Assembly: GCA_021161995.1 (NCBI GenBank)
Contig: JAGGZO010000039.1
Location: forward strand, 1-25,529
Origin: Candidatus Aenigmatarchaeota archaeon
GTDB taxonomy: Archaea > Aenigmatarchaeota > Aenigmatarchaeia > CG10238-14 > SpSt-28
Direction: 5' to 3'
Length of the DNA stretch: 25,529 nt
The notes under the pieces were generated by a model. The model made no database searches. It was not told where the DNA came from and saw nothing but the letters and a program-made list of their open reading frames with translations. Positions 7,732 to 16,009 of this stretch are shown piece after piece. Positions within the stretch are counted from its first letter, which is position 1. The number at the start of each line of letters is the position of its first letter. The position numbers and the translations under genes are program-made.

Positions 7732-8415
7732 TCATAATTTACTTATCCAAAATTTTATTCCTTCTGTCACCATGTACAGCCACACTCCAAGAACCATTCT
7801 TATACCCCTAAGTATTCTTGATCTTTCTTTATATCTTACTGATACTGGTACATTGACAATTCTCAACGAATTTCTTATCGCGTTAATTAGCAACGCGGTT
7901 TCTACTATGTAACCACCATATACGTATTTCTTAAGAGTTTTAACAGCTTTCATGCTGAATGCTTGAAATCCACAGTTCGTATCTTTTAGATTAGTTCTAA
8001 ATAAGAGGTTGAATGTTTTTCTCCAGACAAAGTTACCAAGCGCGTGTCTAAATGGAATTTTACCCCAATTCCGTTCGCCGATGACAAAATCAGCTTTGTT
8101 TTCTAGTATTGGTTTACATACTTTTGGTATCTCTAATGGATCATACTGCATATCTGCATCTATTGCAACAACACATACGATATTCTTCATTTTGCTTGCG
8201 TAATCAAACCCGGTTTTTATGGCATATCCTTTTCCCATGTTCTTTTTGTGCCTGAGAACAGTTGCACCATTTTTCTTTGCGATTAATGCTGTTTTGTCTT
8301 TAGAACCATCATCAATGACTACGGGAATAGCACCAGCTTTTTTACAAAGTTTGATAACGGTAGCTATATTTTTTTCTTCGTTATATGCTGGTATTAGTGC
8401 CAGTATCTTTTTCAT
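7732..8415 (-). CDS. GT2 glycosyltransferase, dolichyl-phosphate mannose/glucose synthase-like
   Basis: A 227-residue cytoplasmic GT-A enzyme. It begins ALIPAYNEEKNI, followed by VVIDDGSKDKT (D35-D36), NMGKGYAIKTGF and AIDADMQYDP (D86-A-D88, metal and nucleotide-sugar site), then VIGERNWGKIPFRHALGN and the acceptor-side DTNCGFQAF. This is the dolichyl-phosphate hexose synthase pattern without C-terminal membrane helices, although the last 25 residues are fairly hydrophobic and may touch the membrane. Its product, a dolichol-linked hexose, would feed the GT39-like enzyme encoded 4 bases upstream. The sugar cannot be read from sequence. Confidence 0.9.
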   Translation of the reverse strand: MKKILALIPAYNEEKNIATVIKLCKKAGAIPVVIDDGSKDKTALIAKKNGATVLRHKKNMGKGYAIKTGFDYASKMKNIVCVVAIDADMQYDPLEIPKVCKPILENKADFVIGERNWGKIPFRHALGNFVWRKTFNLLFRTNLKDTNCGFQAFSMKAVKTLKKYVYGGYIVETALLINAIRNSLRIVNVPVSVRYKERSRILRGIRMVLGVWLYMVTEGIKFWISKL

Positions 8416-8419
8416 TTTT

Positions 8420-10075
8420 TCATTCTTTTATGATTTGGTAGATCTTTATACCATCGCATGGATAACCGTATTTTAGATAGTTCATACATTCACTCATACT
8501 TATACCGTTTTCATAGACAGGTTTGAATACTTCGGGGTGTGATTCAAGATATTCAACCCAGTCTAGATCATATTTTTCTGAATAGTGTTTGTTTTCAGGG
8601 TCGATACTAAATTTCTCAAGGAAAATGTAATCTATGCCAGCTATTTTAGCTACTGCTATGCTAGTGTTCACATCAGTAGACAATCTCAAATCAACTGGAC
8701 CACCACTGGCTCTTCTATCACAATTGTAAGTAACTCTGTATACCCATAATGACATGAGAGTTGTGTTTTCTGGTAAGTTATTTTTAACCCAATCACATGC
8801 TTCAAAAAATCTTTGAGAATAGCTTTTCACCAGTTTTAGCGAACCAAGTCTTGGAAAGAACGCATATGGATTGAATGCTATGAATGATGATAGTACTACA
8901 AATATTACAAAAACAATATATACGTAATTCTTCTTATTGATTCTTTCTTCTATAGCGCTAATGATTTTTTCTATCCACATCACAGCGGTTATCATGAAAA
9001 TCCCACTCCAACCAAGTGTATATCTTGCTGTATCCTCTGCTCTGTAACCAATACCCGGGCTCATAATCCACAAAAATACAAATGTTACTAAGAATAACAA
9101 CAGGTATTTTTCAAAATGTACGTTACTTTCTTTCAGATAAACCAAAGCTCCTAGTAGTGGTAGTATTGTTATTAACAAATTACCATAAGCGAATTTTAGA
9201 TAGTTGAATAAACCGATTGTGTATATATCAGCCTCGGTACCAATTTTTTCAGTTCTCCCAGCAAATTTTAACTTGTTTTTATACTCATGGATACTGCATA
9301 GATTTTCCCCAAAAAATTTATCTATTGGCGTATGCAATATACATGCTGAATGGTAAAGATAGAAGTTTCTAGCAAAGAAAACCAGTGAGAATGCTAGAAT
9401 AAGTATGTATGGTGATAATTCCTTTAGTGGTTTTATGAAGTTCTTTTTCTCGATAACCTTTTTTAGTAGCACGAATGCAGTAAACAGATAAACTGCTAAC
9501 CCTGGAGTTTTGGTTAAAATTGTAAGAACGCCAAAGATGGATGAAAGTATTAAGTATTTTTTGTTTGATTCTTTTTCGTATAAGAGATAAAACAAAACAA
9601 AGAAGGTCATGTTCATAGTGAATAAAGCGTCAACATAGAACAAAACAGAATACGTTACAAAAGATGGTATCGTTATTGCTAATGTCATTGCGATTAGCGC
9701 AGCTCTTTCGTTCCATAGTTTTGAGACAAATACAAAGACACCTAAACCATAAGTAAAGACAACAAGCGATAAAAGAAGTCTGTATCCAGTTTCTCCAAAA
9801 AGGTAGAAGAAAGACGATCCGAGAAGGTTCCATAGGGGTGGTCTGTAAAAACCATTTTTTTCTACATTATTACCAATAAAATCATAATATACAGGATATT
9901 CTAGGTTTCTAGCAATCCATCTGGCCAATGCTGAATGAAATCCTTCATCACCAAAGACGATCGGATATTTTAGTATTACTAGGGTATCATTTATAACAAC
10001 AGCTAATAGTATTGTGAGTGCGATAAATGTTATGAAGAATTTTTCGTTGAGCTCTATTTCTATTTCCTTTTCCAT
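8420..10075 (-). CDS. GT39/PMT/ArnT-like membrane glycosyltransferase
   Basis: A 551-residue GT-C enzyme with about ten or more membrane segments and a soluble C-terminal part. The first extracytoplasmic loop has DEGFHSALARWIARNLEYPVYYDF, the Asp/Glu motif of GT39 and ArnT-type enzymes, followed by NGFYRPPLWNLLGSSFF. The C-terminal region (about 420-551) carries several Cys residues and ends with YGYPCDGIKIYQII. Such enzymes take a sugar from dolichyl-phosphate on the outer membrane face and add it to a lipid-linked glycan or protein. It is the first gene of the glycan operon, starts 53 bases from the divergent aglB start, and precedes the GT2 gene that probably makes its donor. Confidence 0.85.
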   Translation of the reverse strand: MEKEIEIELNEKFFITFIALTILLAVVINDTLVILKYPIVFGDEGFHSALARWIARNLEYPVYYDFIGNNVEKNGFYRPPLWNLLGSSFFYLFGETGYRLLLSLVVFTYGLGVFVFVSKLWNERAALIAMTLAITIPSFVTYSVLFYVDALFTMNMTFFVLFYLLYEKESNKKYLILSSIFGVLTILTKTPGLAVYLFTAFVLLKKVIEKKNFIKPLKELSPYILILAFSLVFFARNFYLYHSACILHTPIDKFFGENLCSIHEYKNKLKFAGRTEKIGTEADIYTIGLFNYLKFAYGNLLITILPLLGALVYLKESNVHFEKYLLLFLVTFVFLWIMSPGIGYRAEDTARYTLGWSGIFMITAVMWIEKIISAIEERINKKNYVYIVFVIFVVLSSFIAFNPYAFFPRLGSLKLVKSYSQRFFEACDWVKNNLPENTTLMSLWVYRVTYNCDRRASGGPVDLRLSTDVNTSIAVAKIAGIDYIFLEKFSIDPENKHYSEKYDLDWVEYLESHPEVFKPVYENGISMSECMNYLKYGYPCDGIKIYQIIKE

Positions 10076-10128
10076 ATTTTTTCATTCTCATTTTTAACTG
10101 TTTTAAAGGTTTTACTCAACAAATTATA
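10076..10128. promoter_or_regulatory. Divergent promoter region between GT39-like gene and aglB
   Basis: Only 53 bases separate the two start codons. On the plus strand, TTTTAAA (10101-10107) is 22-28 bases before the aglB ATG, which suggests a leaderless transcript. On the minus strand, GTTAAAAAT (about 10090-10098) lies 15-23 bases before the GT39-like ATG. No Shine-Dalgarno motif is seen for either gene. The shared region could co-regulate glycan assembly and transfer. Confidence 0.5.
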
Positions 10129-12468
10129 ATGAAAATGATGGGTAAGAAATCTAATGGAATCTTATCAAAACTGAATCTTAATAGTCTTCTGTTTTTGTTG
10201 ATGTTTGTGTTTGTTGCATTTCTTACGGTAAAAATTAGAATGAGAACGGCAAACACAGATATACCGTTGGATTATGACCCATGGTGGTTTTATAGACACG
10301 CAAAAGAGATAATTACAAACTTCGAAAATGGAAAAGGATTGCTACCAGATAAATGGGATGTCCAAAGCTATTTTCCACCAGGTAGACCAGCTGATATACT
10401 TGGATGGAGTTATACAATAGCTATTGCGTATTTGATATCTAAACCATTTATTGCACTCACACTTGCAAAGTTTTGTGTTTATTTCATAGTTGTTTTCGTT
10501 GCATTTTCTTTAATACCAGCTTATTTTGTTGGGAGGATAACAACGAATAAATGGGGTGGTTTAGCGAACGCTTTCTTCATAGGACTTGCACCAACTTTCG
10601 TTATCGTTTCTATGGCTGGTTATATAGATAGTGATGTCGTGTACGTATTTTACACTTATCTAGCTGTGGCTACAACACTATTTGCTATTGAAAGAGGAAT
10701 AGAGCGAATAAGGTTTGATAACATAAAGATTTCGTTCATGAGATTGAAGATACCCATACCAAAATTCGATAAGAAGCTATTTAGATCGTTGTTGTCGTTT
10801 ATACCATACATAATACCTTCGTTGATTGCTTTCTGGCTCTTTGCGTTTAACTGGAATTCTGCATGGTATATTTACTTCGTTATGTTGATTTTCTCATTCG
10901 TATACATCCTTATAGCAGGTTTAGTTGAGCCATACTTGAGTGATGGGACTCTCGATAAAGAAAAAGTTACTAGCGGTATGTTAAAAGGTTACAAAGTTAT
11001 TTTTGCTCTTATTCTGATCGGTCTACTAGGTCAAATTATAACGATGATTACAAATAGATATCCCTTAAATACAGGCACACCATTACAGCAATTGACTACC
11101 GGTTTGAGGTTCTTGGGTAAAAGGTCTTTGATAGTTAATATATCGGTTGCGGAACTTCAAACACTAAATCCGTTCAGTAAAAGTGGATTTTTGCAGATAG
11201 CCGCTAGAGTTGGTTTATTCCCTATTATCCTGTCACTAATAGGACTACCTTTGCTAGTTGTATATAAGATATGGAAAAAACAAAAGATTACGGTTGCAGA
11301 GTGGTTCACGATATTCTGGATGATTGGCTCTCTATGGTTAATATCAAGAGGTATAAGGTTTGCCCTTTTGTTCACATTAGCTGTTGCTACTGCTGATGGT
11401 TTTGTTATCGGCAGTCTGGTTGAATTATTAAAGAACAAAAATTTACTGCTAAAGTCGCTTATTTTTGCGGTAATACTATTCGGTTCTTTTCATTTCTTAT
11501 CGACATCAGTTCAAGTATCTAGAGCTTCTGGTGATATGAGTGTCGATGAATACTGGAGAAGTGCTTTGGATTTCATGAAGGAGCATGGTGACGAATATAC
11601 ACTAGTTGCTACATGGTGGGACCCCGGCCATATAATTGCTGGATATACTGGATTGAAAGTCCATGCTGATGGTGCTCATTGTGGTTGGTATGCATGTATA
11701 CCATACAACCATGACATCAGAATACAAGATATGGGTAGGATTCTAACTACTGATGATGAAGAAGAAGCATATAACATTCTGAAAAAATACACTTACTTAA
11801 CGCCAGAGCAATGCCAAAGAATTGAAAACACGTTTCCGAATTTATTTAACAAAGGTGTTTGTAGCATAAAGATAAACAAAATTTATTTCATTGCTAGTGC
11901 TGATTTAATAGGAAAATATTATTGGCCGTACTATTTTGCTAGTTGTCTAAGAGATTACAAGAACATAAGCGAAAACTACTGTTACACGTACGATGGTATA
12001 GTACAGTATTTCTACAATGAGAAAAAAGCAAAAGGAGACAGTTATAATATATTATACCTATCTAATAACCTGCTCAAGTACTACAGAAATCAAGGTATGA
12101 ATAATGTACTGCCTTATGTCTATCGTGATAAGTATGGTAGAGAGTATGAAATGGTAGACCTTATAATGAAGAACAACACAATGATACCATTGTTAAGAAC
12201 TAGGAATGGTGATGTTATAATAAGATATCTTGGTTATTCGGCTAATAGCACACCAGTAAGAATAGATTTCAAAGAAGTAGGGTATGAAGTTGGTGACGAT
12301 GGTTTATTATGGGTAGACAGTTCGTTACAATATGTGATATATGCAGACAAAAGCATTGCAAACTCAATGTTTACCAAGATGTTCTTCTTTAATGGTGAAG
12401 GTTTGAAACACTTTAAGCTAGTGTTCAATACACCTGAAGTAAAGATTTTTGAAGTAGATTTCGAATAG
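10129..12468 (+). CDS. aglB: Oligosaccharyltransferase AglB (STT3 family)
   Basis: A 779-residue STT3-family enzyme that transfers the lipid-linked oligosaccharide to Asn in N-x-S/T sequons on the outer membrane face. The first external loop has DYDPWWFYRHAKE (D48, D50), then PPGRPADILGW. A second acidic DSD occurs in AGYIDSDVVYVF. The soluble catalytic domain has WWDPGH (496-501), the archaeal variant of WWDYG. About a dozen hydrophobic segments come before it. The start at 10129 is supported by a TATA-like box at leaderless distance; a second Met two codons later is possible. It is divergent from the glycan assembly operon and abuts the histone gene without a gap. Confidence 0.96.
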   Translation: MKMMGKKSNGILSKLNLNSLLFLLMFVFVAFLTVKIRMRTANTDIPLDYDPWWFYRHAKEIITNFENGKGLLPDKWDVQSYFPPGRPADILGWSYTIAIAYLISKPFIALTLAKFCVYFIVVFVAFSLIPAYFVGRITTNKWGGLANAFFIGLAPTFVIVSMAGYIDSDVVYVFYTYLAVATTLFAIERGIERIRFDNIKISFMRLKIPIPKFDKKLFRSLLSFIPYIIPSLIAFWLFAFNWNSAWYIYFVMLIFSFVYILIAGLVEPYLSDGTLDKEKVTSGMLKGYKVIFALILIGLLGQIITMITNRYPLNTGTPLQQLTTGLRFLGKRSLIVNISVAELQTLNPFSKSGFLQIAARVGLFPIILSLIGLPLLVVYKIWKKQKITVAEWFTIFWMIGSLWLISRGIRFALLFTLAVATADGFVIGSLVELLKNKNLLLKSLIFAVILFGSFHFLSTSVQVSRASGDMSVDEYWRSALDFMKEHGDEYTLVATWWDPGHIIAGYTGLKVHADGAHCGWYACIPYNHDIRIQDMGRILTTDDEEEAYNILKKYTYLTPEQCQRIENTFPNLFNKGVCSIKINKIYFIASADLIGKYYWPYYFASCLRDYKNISENYCYTYDGIVQYFYNEKKAKGDSYNILYLSNNLLKYYRNQGMNNVLPYVYRDKYGREYEMVDLIMKNNTMIPLLRTRNGDVIIRYLGYSANSTPVRIDFKEVGYEVGDDGLLWVDSSLQYVIYADKSIANSMFTKMFFFNGEGLKHFKLVFNTPEVKIFEVDFE

Positions 12469-12696
12469 ATGATTATGGCAAAAGAGCACGTTTTTTCAGT
12501 TAATTTTTTCAAAAAGTTTTTATCTAAGCTTGGAAGTGTTAGAGTTTCTTATAAAGCTGCAGAAGAGTTTACGGTGTTTATAGAAGATATAGCAAGAGAC
12601 TTGCTTGAAAATGCAAAAAAGTATGCTGAGCATGCTGGTCGAAAAACAGTGCTTATTAGTGACATTAGGCTGGCTAAAAAGCGCTTAAATGTTTAA
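12469..12696 (+). CDS. Archaeal histone (HMf-like)
   Basis: A 75-residue single histone fold. SVNFFKKFLSKLGSVRVSYKAAEEFTVFIEDIARDLLENAKKYAEHAGRKTVLISDIRLAKKRL follows the archaeal histone pattern, with the diagnostic AEHAGRKT loop and DIRLAKK at the end of the third helix. A short N-terminal extension (MIMAKEHVF) differs from the usual 'ELPxAPxxR' start, and the alternative ATG at 12475 would remove two residues. It should form DNA-wrapping dimers or multimers. The start codon follows the aglB stop directly, so translation may be coupled to the glycosylation gene, an unexpected pairing. Confidence 0.92.
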   Translation: MIMAKEHVFSVNFFKKFLSKLGSVRVSYKAAEEFTVFIEDIARDLLENAKKYAEHAGRKTVLISDIRLAKKRLNV

Positions 12697-12722
12697 ATAA
12701 TTTTCTTACTGAATAATGGTTT

Positions 12723-13151
12723 ATGGAGAGTTTAGTAGATGTGATAAAGGAATTTTTCAGAGACCTAAAGAAAGCGTTAAGTGAATCAGAAAACTACATT
12801 GGCAAGGAAGTAATAGACGCTGATGCAACAAGAAAGGGCGTCGTCGTAGATTTAATAAAACATATGTTGAATACAAAGGTTTCTCTGCTTGGTGTTAGGT
12901 ATAAACCAGAGGAGGAAGAAATTATTTCAACTTTTGATGAAGATGTGATAGTTATACAAAGCGGTGGAGAAAGATACTTTGTTTCTATGAGTGATATAAG
13001 CGCTGTTGGTAGTGTTATTTTGCTAAAGAAGGCTATTGATGCACCTGAAGTTACTGAGTCAAAAAAGTTGGTACAAAAAGTTTTAGACAGATATGACAAA
13101 ATAAGAAAGACACTTGAATCATTTGAGAAAATTGGAAAGAAACTACAATAA
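12723..13151 (+). CDS. PRC-barrel-like domain protein of unknown function
   Basis: A 142-residue soluble protein. The N-terminal helix (1-25) precedes a beta-rich middle: YIGKEVIDADATRKGVVVDLI..., VIVIQSGGERYFVSMSDISAVGSVILLK (about 26-105). This has the look of a PRC-barrel ('IGKxVxDxxGxxxGxVxD' and 'V...DIxxVGxxILL'). The last 35 residues are a charged helix, possibly coiled coil. PRC-barrel proteins occur in archaeal RNA and division contexts (RimM-like, CdvA N-terminus). It lies between the histone and RPA genes, 26 and 24 bases away, so a link to nucleic acid metabolism is possible. The function is not recognised. Confidence 0.6.
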   Translation: MESLVDVIKEFFRDLKKALSESENYIGKEVIDADATRKGVVVDLIKHMLNTKVSLLGVRYKPEEEEIISTFDEDVIVIQSGGERYFVSMSDISAVGSVILLKKAIDAPEVTESKKLVQKVLDRYDKIRKTLESFEKIGKKLQ

Positions 13152-13175
13152 AAAGGTAAGCGGTAGTATTATATC

Positions 13176-14198
13176 ATGGATTTTGTTGAGCATATTATTT
13201 CATTAATTTCTGAGAAGTTTGGTAAGAGTAAAGAGGAAATTCTTAAGGAAATAGAAGAAAAAGAGAAGGAATTTGCTGGTTTGATTTCTAAGGAAGGTGC
13301 AGCTAAGTTAGTTGCAAGAGAATATGGTGTTTCTGTAGATGAATTCACTAAGTTCATACCTTTATCAGAATTAGTTGGTGGAATGAAAAATGTTTCAGTT
13401 AAAGGTAGAGTCTTCAGGGTTTATCCACCAAAAGAATTTAAAAGAAAAGATGGGAGCGTTGGTAGAATAGCAACTGTTATAATAGGTGATGGTACTGGTT
13501 TTGGTAGACTGATATTCTGGGATAAACAAGCTTCTGTTGTAGAGAGCAATGAAATAAACGCTGGTGATGTTATAAAAGTTTATTCATGCAATACCCGAGA
13601 AAATGTTTTTGGTGGAATTGACCTAGTCGTTTCTAAATACTCTTCTATAAAAATTGATGACAACGAAGAAGATTTACCAACTGTTGATGAATTGGAGCGT
13701 CAGTTCTCTAACAGGAGGATACATGAAAGAATTCCTATAGCTGAAGCTAGGCCAGGGATGTTTGAGTTTAGTGGTACAATAGTCCATGTTTATAGAGGCA
13801 AGTACATTTTTTATTCCTGTCCGATTTGTTTTTCATCAGTTTCAGAGAAAGATGGTAAATATGTTTGTGATGTCCATGGAGAAGTTATCCCAATAAAATC
13901 TCTCGTTATTTCTGTTGAGTTGGATGATAATACGGATACCATAAGAATAGTTTTCTTTAGAGAAAATGCAAAAAAGCTTATTGATATAGACGAAAACCAG
14001 GTTGAATCTTTAATAAATAATGATAAAATATACGATGAGCTAAAAAACAGACTTCTTGGTAGAACGATAACTGTTAGAGGTAGGGTGAAAATAAATAAGC
14101 TTTTTGGTAGATTGGAAATGATTGCCAATGAGATTGAAGATTTAAATTTACAAAATGAAATTGAACAATTGATAAAGGATATCGAGGTAAAATCATGA
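13176..14198 (+). CDS. Replication protein A (RPA large-subunit-like ssDNA-binding protein)
   Basis: A 340-residue protein with an N-terminal helical region (1-55), an OB fold around residues 72-155 (VSVKGRVFRVYPPKEF...IATVIIGDGTGFGRLIFWD), a second around 195-260 that carries a zinc site C215-x2-C218-x12-C231-x2-H234, and a third near 295-325 (LLGRTITVRGRVKINKLFGRLEMIAN). This is the archaeal RPA41-type arrangement that coats single-stranded DNA in replication and recombination. Its last four bases (ATGA) overlap the radA start, so the recombinase and its ssDNA partner are translationally coupled. Usual RPA small subunits are not seen nearby. Confidence 0.88.
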   Translation: MDFVEHIISLISEKFGKSKEEILKEIEEKEKEFAGLISKEGAAKLVAREYGVSVDEFTKFIPLSELVGGMKNVSVKGRVFRVYPPKEFKRKDGSVGRIATVIIGDGTGFGRLIFWDKQASVVESNEINAGDVIKVYSCNTRENVFGGIDLVVSKYSSIKIDDNEEDLPTVDELERQFSNRRIHERIPIAEARPGMFEFSGTIVHVYRGKYIFYSCPICFSSVSEKDGKYVCDVHGEVIPIKSLVISVELDDNTDTIRIVFFRENAKKLIDIDENQVESLINNDKIYDELKNRLLGRTITVRGRVKINKLFGRLEMIANEIEDLNLQNEIEQLIKDIEVKS

Positions 14199-15160
14199 CA
14201 AAAAAAGATGTAAAAATAGAAGATGTTCCTGGGATAGGACCAAAACTCGCTCAGAAACTCAGGGATGTTGGTATTTCCGACCCAATGGTGCTAGCCGTTT
14301 CATCACCTGCTGAACTGGCAAAGATTTTGGATATAGGTGAAGGAGTTGCCATGAAGGTGATAAAGGCAGCTAGAGACCTCCTAGGTATCGGTTTTGAGAC
14401 AGCAGATAAAATATATGAAAGGAAGTTAAAAGCACAAAGAATAACCACAGGTTCTAAGAATTTAGATGAATTATTAGGCGGAGGTGTTGAAACCCAAGCC
14501 ATAACAGAAGCTTTTGGTCAGTTTGGTAGCGGTAAATCTCAATTAGGTTTTCAACTATCAGTTAATGTTCAACTTCCACCAGAAAAAGGTGGTCTAGGAA
14601 GACCATGTTTGTTCATAGATACGGAGAACACATTCTCACCAGATAGAATAGTTTTAATAGCCAAAGCACATGGTTTGGACCCTAATGAAGTATTAAAAAA
14701 CATTTATGTTGCTAGAGCTTACAATGCAGAGCATCAAATATATCTTGTTGAAAGAGCTCATGAAATAATAGAAGAGAAAAACATCGGTTTGATTGTTGTA
14801 GACTCTTTAACTAGTCATTTTAGAGCTGATTTTGTTGGTAGGGGAGAACTGGCAGAAAGGCAACAAAAGCTTAACAAACATCTTCATACTTTACAAAGAT
14901 TAGCCGACGCCTACAATCTAGCAGTTTATATAACAAATCAAGTCATGGCTAGGCCAGATATATTGTTTGGAGATCCTACTCAGCCTGTTGGTGGGCATGT
15001 TTTGGCTCATATGGCAACTTATAGAATATACTTGAGAAAAAGCAAGAGGAATTTGAGGATTGCTAGATTAGTTGATGCACCAAACCTACCAGAGAGAGAA
15101 GTTCTTTTTGCAATAACAGAAGAAGGTATAAGAGATGCTGACAAGGAGTCCAAAAAATGA
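14195..15160 (+). CDS. radA: DNA repair and recombination recombinase RadA
   Basis: A 321-residue recombinase that forms filaments on ssDNA and catalyses strand exchange. The N-terminal helix-hairpin-helix domain (DVPGIGPKLAQKLRDVGI, 10-27) is followed by the polymerisation motif GFETADKIYERK (66-77). The ATPase core has Walker A GQFGSGKS (108-115) and Walker B LIVVD (199-203), then ITNQV and HMATYRIYLRKSKRNLRIARLVDAP. Length and order match archaeal RadA, with no intein. Overlaps of four bases with RPA upstream and bud32 downstream indicate one operon. Confidence 0.98.
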   Translation: MTKKDVKIEDVPGIGPKLAQKLRDVGISDPMVLAVSSPAELAKILDIGEGVAMKVIKAARDLLGIGFETADKIYERKLKAQRITTGSKNLDELLGGGVETQAITEAFGQFGSGKSQLGFQLSVNVQLPPEKGGLGRPCLFIDTENTFSPDRIVLIAKAHGLDPNEVLKNIYVARAYNAEHQIYLVERAHEIIEEKNIGLIVVDSLTSHFRADFVGRGELAERQQKLNKHLHTLQRLADAYNLAVYITNQVMARPDILFGDPTQPVGGHVLAHMATYRIYLRKSKRNLRIARLVDAPNLPEREVLFAITEEGIRDADKESKK

Positions 15161-15777
15161 AAGTAATAAAACAGGGCGCGGAATCAAAGATAATATTGTT
15201 TGAAAAGAAATGTACGGTACTTAAAAAAAGAATTAGTAAAAAATATAGACTACCAGAGATAGATAAAAAGTTCATAAGATTGAGAACTAGGTCTGAGGCA
15301 AGGATAATCGAAAAAATCAGGAGACTAGGAATTAACACACCTAGAGTTCTGAGAGTGAACGAAGAAGAAGGAGAAATTGAAATGGAGTTTATTGATGGTG
15401 TTACGCTAAAGGAGTTTCTGCTTAAATCTAACGATGTTAATACTATAAAGAAAATCGCTAGAAAGCTAGGAAAGATAATAGCTAGACTGCATGAAAACAA
15501 CCTTATTCATGGCGACATAACAACCTCTAACATGATTTTGAAAGACAACAAACTTTATCTAATAGATTTTGGCTTAGCAAAGCATTCATGGAAGATAGAG
15601 GAGAAAGCAGAAGATTTATTAGTATTGTACTATGCATTAAAATCTACACATTTTGACGTGTTTGAGTTATTCTGGAAATCATTTATATTTTCTTATAAGA
15701 GAAATTATAAAGAAGGGGTGAGAGTATTAGAAAGGCTAGAAGAAATAAAAAAACGAGGAAGGTACACAAGCAGATAA
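15157..15777 (+). CDS. bud32: KEOPS complex kinase Bud32
   Basis: A 206-residue minimal protein kinase/ATPase of the Bud32 family, part of the KEOPS complex that makes t6A37 in ANN-decoding tRNAs. Visible features: QGAESKI (6-12, P-loop-like), KKYRLPEIDKKFIRLRTRSEARII (28-51, the family signature), catalytic loop HGDITTSNMIL (118-128) and DFG at 137-139. It stands alone here, whereas some archaea fuse it to Kae1; no Kae1 gene is in the window. It overlaps radA by four bases. A strong Shine-Dalgarno-like GAGGAAGGT near its 3' end may serve the small membrane ORF that follows. Confidence 0.95.
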   Translation: MKVIKQGAESKIILFEKKCTVLKKRISKKYRLPEIDKKFIRLRTRSEARIIEKIRRLGINTPRVLRVNEEEGEIEMEFIDGVTLKEFLLKSNDVNTIKKIARKLGKIIARLHENNLIHGDITTSNMILKDNKLYLIDFGLAKHSWKIEEKAEDLLVLYYALKSTHFDVFELFWKSFIFSYKRNYKEGVRVLERLEEIKKRGRYTSR

Positions 15778-16004
15778 GCATATTTGAAAGAATTAAAGGA
15801 TTCTACACGGAAGGTAGCAAACTAGACATTGCAGAGAATATAGTAATAACAGCGTTATTTTTAGGTGTAGTTTTATTATCTCTAGGTATAGGAATTTCCT
15901 CTTTCAATAATGGTAGGTTGTCTGCTGGCTTAGCTATGGGTGGAAGCTTTATAATATTTTTATCAACAATAATTCTTGTTATTGTACTCTTCATAAAGGA
16001 GTGA
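15774..16004 (+). CDS. Small two-helix membrane protein with non-canonical start (putative)
   Basis: A 76-codon open frame fills the space between bud32 and rps15. The readable product contains IFERIKGFYTEGSKLDIAEN, then a helix ITALFLGVVLLSLGIGI and, after a short polar turn (SSFNNGRLSAG), a second hydrophobic segment ending ILVIVLFIKE. This is a sensible amphipathic-plus-two-TM design. No ATG, GTG or TTG exists before the first helix. The proposed starts are ATA at 15774 or 15780, preceded by GAGGAAGGT (15755-15763), an excellent ribosome-binding sequence 10 or more bases away. Otherwise it is a frameshifted gene or a sequencing error. The annotated start is provisional. Confidence 0.5.
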   Translation: MSIFERIKGFYTEGSKLDIAENIVITALFLGVVLLSLGIGISSFNNGRLSAGLAMGGSFIIFLSTIILVIVLFIKE

Positions 16005-16009
16005 TTTGA

